Assembly (NCBI GenBank): GCA_016840905.1
Contig: JAEORM010000091.1
Location: forward strand, 1-15,016
From: Candidatus Gerdarchaeota archaeon
GTDB lineage: Archaea; Asgardarchaeota; Heimdallarchaeia; JABLTI01
Reading direction: 5' to 3'
DNA: 15,016 bases
The notes below the pieces were generated by a model. The model saw nothing but the letters and a program-made list of their open reading frames with translations. It was not told where the DNA came from and ran no database searches. The position numbers were made by a program, and so were the translations under genes. The stretch's first letter is position 1, and the number at the start of each line of letters is the position of its first letter. Of the stretch, positions 6,782 through 12,214 are shown piece after piece.

Positions 6782-7342
6782 TTAATCATTGAATTTCTTA
6801 TTCATTATATCAAAATATCTTTCTTGGAAAAAGTCTATTGAGGTATTAATAATTTTATAGGCTTCCTCCCTATTTGCCCATCCCTCAACCTCAGTCTTTT
6901 TACCCTTTTCGAGTTTCTTATAATTCCTGAAAAATTCTTCAATTTCTATCAATTGATGTTTTGGTATCCAATCTAGTTCCTTTGCTTCATCTAATCTTGG
7001 ATCATTACTTGCTACTGCAATAATTTTATCATCATCGCCTTTTTCATCTTTCATTCTGAGAACACCAATAGGTCTTGCAGTAACTAAACATCCTGGAAAG
7101 GTTGGTTCAGTGATATAGACCATAATATCAAGAGGATCTCTATCATCACCTAAGGTTCTTGGTATAAATCCGTAAGAAATAGGAAAAACAACTGAACTAT
7201 AAAGAACTCTATCCAAATAAATCGCCATAATTTCTTTATCAAATTCAAATTTATTTTTAGATCCTTGTGGTGTTTCTATTACCGCATAAACAATTTCAGG
7301 TGGATTTGGTCCGGGAATTACATCTGTCCATAGGTTAGGCAC
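6782..7342 (-). CDS. ppa: inorganic pyrophosphatase, family I (soluble)
   Basis: Hydrolyses PPi to two phosphates with Mg2+, pulling biosynthetic reactions forward in the cytoplasm. Active-site residues can be placed against the E. coli enzyme: K31 and E33 (KNKFEFD), Y57 (ISYGFIPRT), D67 and D72 (the DxxxxD of GDDRDPLD), D99, D104 and K106 (MKDEKGDDDK), and Y141 in EEFFRNYKKLE. Length 186 is usual for the family. GTG start with GGTGAT in the right position upstream; a TATA-like TTTATA lies at about 7388-7393. The downstream ferredoxin-like gene begins 30 bp after its stop, so they likely share this promoter. Confidence 0.97.
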   Translation of the reverse strand: MPNLWTDVIPGPNPPEIVYAVIETPQGSKNKFEFDKEIMAIYLDRVLYSSVVFPISYGFIPRTLGDDRDPLDIMVYITEPTFPGCLVTARPIGVLRMKDEKGDDDKIIAVASNDPRLDEAKELDWIPKHQLIEIEEFFRNYKKLEKGKKTEVEGWANREEAYKIINTSIDFFQERYFDIMNKKFND

Positions 7343-7433
7343 TTTTAATCATCACCATTTATACTTTTAAGGTATTAATATCGTGTATAAATTTTTTGAG
7401 CTTTTAATGAAAGTCAAATAAGAAGGGAATGGA

Positions 7434-8666
7434 TTATTCATAGATTTTTTCCATGAATATTCCGGCAGCAGTCCCTGTTTTTATTTTCAATCCAAAATCA
7501 ATGAGTGCTTTCTCAAGTGCTGATATAGCTATCAAAGCAAAATGTGGATTTGCTCCATAACCCATATTCCCTAAGCGAATAACTTTCCCACCAAGAACAG
7601 GTCCCCATGCACCAGCTAACATTACACCATATTTTCTCCAAATATGTAAAAGTAATTTATCGGAATCTATCCCATGAGGTGTTTTAAATGCCGTTACTGT
7701 TGGTGAAACATCACTTTTATTTTTAGGATAAAGTTCTAGTCCTATACCCTTCCCAGTTTCTATTAACGCATTTGAGATATTCTTATGACGTTTGAAAACG
7801 TTTTCTAATCCTTCCTCAATAATAAGATTTACACTTTCTCGGAAAGCATAAAGATCTGAGATAGAATGTGTGAATGGTAATGTTCGTGATTTAATCCAAG
7901 ATTTTGTCCATACTGAAAGATCAGAGTAAAAAGTAGGAATCATTTCTCTTTTATTAATCACTTCTAGTGCTTTTGGACTCAAACTCATAAAAGAAATACC
8001 TGGTGGTGCAGAAAAACATTTTTGACTTGCTCCAAGGTTGACATCAATATTCCATTCATCTGTATTTACATCTGTTCCAGCATTACTACTTACAGCATCG
8101 ACTATAAAAACAGCGTTAGTTTTCCTACAAATTTTTCCTAGCTCCTTCAATGGATTAAGTGTTCCGCTAGGTGTTTCACAATGAATAGCTGTTATAGCAG
8201 ATATATCAGGATTATTATCAACTGCTTCTTTTACTTTCTCAACATCAAGTGTTTCATTATATTCATTGGTTGACACAATAATTGGTTCTGCCTGACCATT
8301 TTTCACCATATCAGCAAAACCATGCCCAAATAATCCACTAGCCAAAACTAGTACTTTCTCTTTAGGTTTAATTATACTATTGATAGTAGCATCTAGTGCT
8401 AACATTCCTTCTCCAGGTAGAAGCAACACTTCATTCTTTGTTTTAATTATCTTTCCTGTTAATTGAGCTGTTTCTAAAAACCAATCTGGAAAATCAGGAT
8501 CTAAATCTGGATTAATAATTTGTTTGCTCATCGCTTGTAAAACTTTAGGATGAACCATCGTAGGTCCAGGAGTGTAAATTAATTTACTTTTGTTTTCAAA
8601 AAAATTTTCAGAAGTTAATATTTCTTTCATTGTATTCATCAAATCAATTTGCTTTTTTTCATACAA
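7434..8666 (-). CDS. class V (PLP-dependent) aminotransferase, alanine/serine-glyoxylate type
   Basis: Fold-type I PLP enzyme of the AGXT/serine-pyruvate group. Seen: TPGPTMVHPKVLQAM near the N-terminus, the phosphate-binding turn PGEGMLALDA, HCETPSGTLNPL, the pyridine-nitrogen Asp in VDAVSS, and the Schiff-base Lys in GASQKCFSAPPGI (about K216). The C-terminal part has GVMLAGAWGPVLGGKVIRLGNMG, with the carboxylate-binding Arg. Likely transfers an amino group from alanine or serine to glyoxylate or pyruvate; substrate cannot be fixed from sequence. Start: a TTG at 8687 has no ribosome site, whereas TTG at 8666 has AGGA 6 nt upstream, so 8666 is preferred; ATG codons further in are also possible. 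Upstream is the structured RNA segment 8716-8829, which could be its leader. Confidence 0.9.
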   Translation of the reverse strand: MYEKKQIDLMNTMKEILTSENFFENKSKLIYTPGPTMVHPKVLQAMSKQIINPDLDPDFPDWFLETAQLTGKIIKTKNEVLLLPGEGMLALDATINSIIKPKEKVLVLASGLFGHGFADMVKNGQAEPIIVSTNEYNETLDVEKVKEAVDNNPDISAITAIHCETPSGTLNPLKELGKICRKTNAVFIVDAVSSNAGTDVNTDEWNIDVNLGASQKCFSAPPGISFMSLSPKALEVINKREMIPTFYSDLSVWTKSWIKSRTLPFTHSISDLYAFRESVNLIIEEGLENVFKRHKNISNALIETGKGIGLELYPKNKSDVSPTVTAFKTPHGIDSDKLLLHIWRKYGVMLAGAWGPVLGGKVIRLGNMGYGANPHFALIAISALEKALIDFGLKIKTGTAAGIFMEKIYE

Positions 8667-8715
8667 AAATTTTCCTAGTAGGAGCAATTAGAAATAAATT
8701 AAAAACTAAAATTAT

Positions 8716-8829
8716 GGGAAAAACACTCGATGACTGCATGACTAGATCCTAAAAGCGATTGATATCTCTTTTGCGGATGGGGAGATACTTGCTGACTGCT
8801 TTATTGCATCATACGGAGTATTATTTCCC
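8716..8829 (-). ncRNA. candidate structured ncRNA or 5' leader of the aminotransferase gene
   Basis: A ~114-nt, GC-richer segment in an AT-rich gap. On the minus strand it begins GGGAAA (8829-8824) and ends TTTCCC (8721-8716), which close on each other; inside, ACTC pairs with GAGT near the ends, and TATCTC/GAGATA (about 8782 to 8763) makes an internal hairpin. A TATA box on the same strand centred near 8852 predicts a start about 8827, almost at the 5' GGGAAA. T-rich sequence (TTTTAGTTTTTAATTT) follows the 3' end. It may be a stand-alone RNA or, since the aminotransferase TTG is only 50 nt further, its leader. An overlapping 29-codon frame (8831-8742, ATG, leaderless, MGNNTPYDAIKQS...) is an alternative. 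No tRNA, 5S or C/D-box pattern fits. Confidence 0.4.
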
Positions 8830-8845
8830 ATTTTATAAGTGCACT

Positions 8846-8857
8846 ACTATATAAATA
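8846..8857 (-). promoter_or_regulatory. TATA-box candidate upstream of the structured RNA
   Basis: Minus-strand TATTTATATAGT, the clearest TATA in this gap. Spacing puts the transcription start at about 8827-8831, coinciding with the 5' end of the GGGAAA/TTTCCC-closed segment. The E2 stop at 8911 lies about 55 bp upstream. Confidence 0.5.
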
Positions 8858-8910
8858 GGATTTAGAAAGAGGCAAAACAATTATCTGAAAAAAAAGATTA
8901 GAGAAAGATG

Positions 8911-9372
8911 CTATTGTATGAGATTATCCCAGGTAGCATATCTTTCAACATATAATTTTGCTTTTCGTTCAAATTCTGCATTATCTACTTTATATTCCTT
9001 TGAAGCAGTAGTATTTAATGGATCGTCTGGATTTGGATTTGATAGTAGGAAACGTAAGGATTCTACTACATCAACAAGATTACTTGCTGGTGTCCAATCC
9101 TTGCCTAATATACCAACACATATACGATCTTTGAAGATATTAGGATGCCATATTGGGGTTAATACTTTTACCTTTGGTGGTTTAAATGGAAAAGAACGTA
9201 AAACACGTATCTCAAATTGAAATACTCCTCCCGAATATAATCCCGTTCCAATTAAAAATCCTCTCCAAATGCGTGTATCACCATCAATTGGTTGAAAATT
9301 AGGTTCTTCTTTTTTCATTTCGCCAGCTTCAATTGCTAATCTTGCCCAGAAATCGTCTTCACTTAGTTCCAT
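8911..9372 (-). CDS. ubiquitin-conjugating enzyme (E2) fold protein, catalytically complete
   Basis: A 153-residue UBC domain covering the whole chain. Family marks, counted from the ATG: the PxxPP loop region SFPFKPPKVKVLTPIWHPN, HPN at 76-78 (its Asn forms the oxyanion hole), catalytic Cys85 in DRICVGIL, Trp93 in GKDWTPASNL, the helix DVVESLRFLL, and PNPDDPLNTTA. All residues required for forming a ubiquitin-like thioester are present, so it should be active. E2 proteins of this type are known from Asgard archaea and Caldiarchaeum, often beside ubiquitin, E1-like, RING and JAMM genes; none of these is in the window. Start: GAGGA precedes ATG (9372) by 8 nt and TTG (9378) by only 2-3, so ATG is chosen. 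Divergent from the 87-aa repeat gene, with a 241-bp shared AT-rich intergenic region. Confidence 0.95.
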   Translation of the reverse strand: MELSEDDFWARLAIEAGEMKKEEPNFQPIDGDTRIWRGFLIGTGLYSGGVFQFEIRVLRSFPFKPPKVKVLTPIWHPNIFKDRICVGILGKDWTPASNLVDVVESLRFLLSNPNPDDPLNTTASKEYKVDNAEFERKAKLYVERYATWDNLIQ

Positions 9373-9535
9373 ATGCAAAGTCCTCTATTCGATTATTTTA
9401 TGAGTTATACTATTTTATTTCAATATTGTTCATTTCTTATCTAATTTGAAAGTTTTTCGTATAAGATGATATTAATTTTTCTTAATATTTTTGTAGGAAG
9501 TGAACCATTTTTTTAATATTGACTGTTTTTTGTCT

Positions 9536-9560
9536 TATTCCGAAAGACTTTTTGAATAAA
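9536..9560. promoter_or_regulatory. TATTCCGAAAGAC motif with GAATAA half, in divergent intergenic region
   Basis: TATTCCGAAAGAC (9536-9548) followed by TTTTT and GAATAA. TTATTC/GAATAA are inverted arms, and GTCTT/AAGAC is a second, overlapping inverted pair. The reverse complement of the leader element at 3396-3418 reads TATTCCGAAAAAAGACGG and ends in AATAA, sharing the same blocks. It lies ~30 bp upstream of the TATA of the 87-aa gene and may be a regulator site. The rest of 9373-9613 is AT-rich with no gene seen. Confidence 0.3.
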
Positions 9561-9587
9561 TATGTACTATGATAATAATATATTTCA

Positions 9588-9595
9588 TATAAATA
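9588..9595 (+). promoter_or_regulatory. TATA box giving a nearly leaderless transcript
   Basis: TATAAATA with its centre 22 nt before ATG at 9614. The expected start is at or beside the ATG, and no Shine-Dalgarno sequence is seen before it, so the transcript is probably leaderless. An in-frame ATG at 9596 is followed three codons later by TGA and is excluded. Confidence 0.55.
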
Positions 9596-9613
9596 ATGGA
9601 CTGTTGATGCACA

Positions 9614-9877
9614 ATGGGTCAAAGAATACCTGAATTAGATGCGGCAATACGTTGGAAGACTTTTTATGATATCCTTTCACAAAAAGCTTTCAAGGAAGAA
9701 AGGGATAAAGGGGTTGTGGCTGCTATTTTTTGTTTAAGTAAATATCCAGCAACTTTTGATACAATAGTTCGTTGGAAAGCTCTTTGTGATATTTTAGAAA
9801 GGGATCCATTTGGTATTGAAGATAACAGAAGAGGAGTAATTGCAGCGTTAGTTCTGTTGTCAATTTCAAAAAATTAG
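9614..9877 (+). CDS. 87-aa protein of two tandem ~40-residue repeats, family unknown
   Basis: The protein is two copies of one unit. Unit 1 (8-42) LDAAIRWKTFYDIL... and unit 2 (48-83) FDTIVRWKALCDIL... share D, RWK, DIL, a Phe, then G(V)(V/I)AA and LS; unit 2 has one extra residue before GVIAA. Each unit looks like two helices around a charged turn (KEERDK / GIEDNRR), so the fold may be a small helical-repeat bundle. DNA of the two units has diverged, so the duplication is old and kept by selection, which supports a real gene. The only plus-strand gene between E2 and MetRS; it has its own TATA and seems leaderless. No Cys pairs, signal peptide or membrane segment. I do not recognise the family; the location beside E2 does not establish a link. 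Confidence 0.72.
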   Translation: MGQRIPELDAAIRWKTFYDILSQKAFKEERDKGVVAAIFCLSKYPATFDTIVRWKALCDILERDPFGIEDNRRGVIAALVLLSISKN

Positions 9878-9906
9878 TATAAAATCTTATGATATTAAAA
9901 AGAATG

Positions 9907-9939
9907 AAAAAGGCTCAGGGTTTATCTAACCTTTGAGCC
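9907..9939 (-). terminator. metG: intrinsic-type terminator overlapping the MetRS stop codon
   Basis: On the minus strand, GGCTCA (9939-9934) pairs with TGAGCC (9917-9912), and inside it AGGTT pairs with AACC, with one bulge and a short A/T loop; TTTTT (9911-9907) follows. The stop TAA (9924-9922) of MetRS lies in the loop side of the hairpin. This bacterial-looking hairpin plus U-run is unusual for an archaeon, though U-tracts alone do terminate there. Confidence 0.55.
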
Positions 9940-12069
9940 ATTTGGTACTTTTCTATAAGGAACTAAAACTGATATTTCAGGAGCAGCATCTGCAGCTAGA
10001 AGCATACCGTTAGACTCAACTCCCCTAATTTTTGCAGGTTCTAAATTGGCTATAACAACTATTTGTTTGCCAATTAATTCATCTGGTTTATAACGTTCAG
10101 CAATTCCTGCGACAATTTGACGGTCTTCGGTTCCTAAGTCAACAATTAGTTTAAGTAATTTTGTTGCTCCTTCCACAGGTTCTACTTTTTTAATCGTTGC
10201 CACTCGCAAATCTAGCTTCTTAAATTCTTCATATGATAGTAATTCTTTAGACATTTTATCTTCACTTTTACCTTGTTTTTCAGATGATTTTTCTTTAGTT
10301 TGTTTACTGGTTTTTGTTTGAGGTTTTTTCGTAGGATCTAATTCTGGATTTTCTTTTAATACATCCTTGATAGATTCACTACCCCATTTTAATCCTAATT
10401 TGATGATTTCTTCTAATTCAATTTTCTTGAAAATAGGTTCAGGATTTGATAAAATTTTATGTTTTGCAGGGATTGTTTCCTCTACAGAAAACCATGACTT
10501 TTGATGAACACTATAATCTAAGTTTAGATATTTGAAAATTGTTTCAGCTGAAAAAGGAATAAATGGAGCATATAGTATTGCTAATCCCTTGCAACATTGC
10601 ATGCAAGTATTTAATGTAGTTGCTGCTTTTTCTATATGATTATTTTTAAGATCAACCCAAGGTTTCTTTGTTTGGAAGTATTTGTTACATTCTCTAGCAA
10701 AGTCAATAATAAGTAGTAGCGTTCGTTGGAATTCCAATTTATTAAGTTCTTCACTAGCATTTTTTGCAGTCTCTTTCATCACTTCAAGTATTTTTTTATC
10801 AACAGCTGTTAGTTCTTTTGCTTGTGGAACTTCACCGTTGAAGTATTGATTAGTAAATGTTAAAGTTCGGTGAATAAAATTACCAAGTATATCTGCTAAA
10901 TCACCATTTATACTATCGCGAAATTCTGTCCAAAGGAAGTCAGTATCATGCCTTTCAGGGGCTATTTTCATAATGTAATATCGCCAATAATCTGCTGGGT
11001 ATAATTCTAATGCTGTATCAGTAAAGATACCAATCTTCTTACTTGAGGAGAACTTTAATTTCTCATAATTAAGCCATTGGAATGCTTTAATATAATCAGC
11101 TAAATTAAATCCATCATTCGCACCTGTTAAAGTAGCAGGGAATGTTATTGCATGGAATGGTACATTGTCTTTACCAATGAAGTTAATTACATAAGTATCT
11201 GGGTCTTTCCAAAACTTCTTCCAAAGATCAGGATTACCTTGTTCTTTTGCCCATTTCATTGAAATTGAAATATAACCTATAGGTGCATCAAACCATACAT
11301 AGAAAACCTTATCACGATACCCATCAAGAGGTATTTTAATACCCCAATCTAAATCTCTGGAAATGCATCTAGGTCGTAAACCATCTTTTATCCAACTGTT
11401 TGCAATAGACAAGGTAGTTTTGGGCCAATCATCATGAGAATCAATCCATTTCTTGATTTTCTTTTGGAGACCACCAAGATCAAGGAATAAATGCATATCT
11501 GTTTTAATTTCAGTATTATTCTTTCCACAAATGATACATCTAGGATCAATTAAATCGGTACCATCAAGTACTTTTGAACAATTCTCACATTGATCTCCAC
11601 GAGCTGATTCGTATTTGCAATTTGGGCAGGTACCAATTACATATCTATCTGGAAGGTTTCTATTACAATTGTTACAATAAAGTGTTTGAATTTCTTTTTC
11701 TTTTATGAATCCATTCTCATATAATTTTAGGAATAGATGTTGGGTCATTTCTTCATTTTCTTTTGTATGTGTACGACTGAAAAGATCATATGATAATCCA
11801 AACCGTTCGTAAATATCTTTTTGTTTCATGTACATTTGCTCTACAAATTCTTCAACAGGAATTCCAGCTTCCAAAGCGGAAACTTCAGCTGGAGTACCAT
11901 GATCATCTGTTCCACATACAGCAAGAACTTCTTCTCCTCTTTGCCTAAGATATCTAGCAAAAATATCAGCTGGTAGCAAAGAAGATACCAAATTTCCGAG
12001 ATGCTTCACAGTATTCACATAGGGCAAGGCACTAGTAATTAAATATCGTTTCTTATTTTGTTGTGACAC
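9922..12069 (-). CDS. metG: methionyl-tRNA synthetase with C-terminal OB-fold tRNA-binding domain
   Basis: Charges tRNA-Met for initiation and elongation. Class I signatures, counted from an upstream GTG at 12078: HLGN at 26-29 (HIGH) and KFSSS at 342-346 (KMSKS, with Phe and Ser substitutions). Between them the zinc knuckles have four CxxC pairs (135/138, 151/154, 164/167, 181/184), as in the two-zinc archaeal type. CGTDDHGTP, YVWFDAPIGY and NFIGKDN are also typical. After the anticodon-binding helices a Lys/Ser/Thr linker (~580-608) leads to an EMAPII/Trbp111-like OB fold (LDLRVATIKKVEPVEGATKL to the end). Start: GGAG is 1 nt from GTG 12078 and 10 nt from GTG 12069; the latter is preferred. 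A hairpin adjoins the ribosome site. Ends in a terminator hairpin; same strand as the ligase-fusion gene 145 bp upstream. Confidence 0.97.
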   Translation of the reverse strand: MSQQNKKRYLITSALPYVNTVKHLGNLVSSLLPADIFARYLRQRGEEVLAVCGTDDHGTPAEVSALEAGIPVEEFVEQMYMKQKDIYERFGLSYDLFSRTHTKENEEMTQHLFLKLYENGFIKEKEIQTLYCNNCNRNLPDRYVIGTCPNCKYESARGDQCENCSKVLDGTDLIDPRCIICGKNNTEIKTDMHLFLDLGGLQKKIKKWIDSHDDWPKTTLSIANSWIKDGLRPRCISRDLDWGIKIPLDGYRDKVFYVWFDAPIGYISISMKWAKEQGNPDLWKKFWKDPDTYVINFIGKDNVPFHAITFPATLTGANDGFNLADYIKAFQWLNYEKLKFSSSKKIGIFTDTALELYPADYWRYYIMKIAPERHDTDFLWTEFRDSINGDLADILGNFIHRTLTFTNQYFNGEVPQAKELTAVDKKILEVMKETAKNASEELNKLEFQRTLLLIIDFARECNKYFQTKKPWVDLKNNHIEKAATTLNTCMQCCKGLAILYAPFIPFSAETIFKYLNLDYSVHQKSWFSVEETIPAKHKILSNPEPIFKKIELEEIIKLGLKWGSESIKDVLKENPELDPTKKPQTKTSKQTKEKSSEKQGKSEDKMSKELLSYEEFKKLDLRVATIKKVEPVEGATKLLKLIVDLGTEDRQIVAGIAERYKPDELIGKQIVVIANLEPAKIRGVESNGMLLAADAAPEISVLVPYRKVPNGSKVR

Positions 12070-12084
12070 TGTTACCACACTCCT

Positions 12085-12110
12085 TTTTTCTCGAAAACTA
12101 TTGAGAAAAA
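12085..12110 (-). promoter_or_regulatory. leader hairpin abutting the MetRS ribosome-binding site
   Basis: Minus-strand TTTTTCTC (12110-12103) and GAGAAAAA (12092-12085) form an 8-bp inverted repeat with a 10-nt loop; the Shine-Dalgarno AGGAG follows directly. The stem could influence access to the ribosome site. The low-complexity T/A arms make chance occurrence possible. The rest of 12079-12214 shows a TATA-like GTTAAATAG but no gene. Confidence 0.25.
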
Positions 12111-12214
12111 TCTATAGAGCTTTTATTACCTTCTTGATGGACTGGCGTTACTATTTAACTTTTTTGAATAATTGAGTTAGAAAATAGTCAATTATAATCT
12201 CTTTAAAGGAAAAA

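Noticed and set aside
8763..8790. Resemblance of CCCCAUCCG loop between UAUCUC and GAGAUA to 5S rRNA loop C
   Set aside because: The following conserved GAAC and AAGU elements and the other 5S helices are missing, and the loop position is too far from the 5' end.
8729..8800. C/D-box sRNA on the plus strand (GATGA and CTGA about 60 nt apart)
   Set aside because: The box C match is only five of seven, internal C'/D' boxes are not seen, and the TATA and terminal pairing favour the minus strand.
8918..9220. Plus-strand 100-codon open frame
   Set aside because: Antisense to the E2 gene, which has a complete catalytic motif set.
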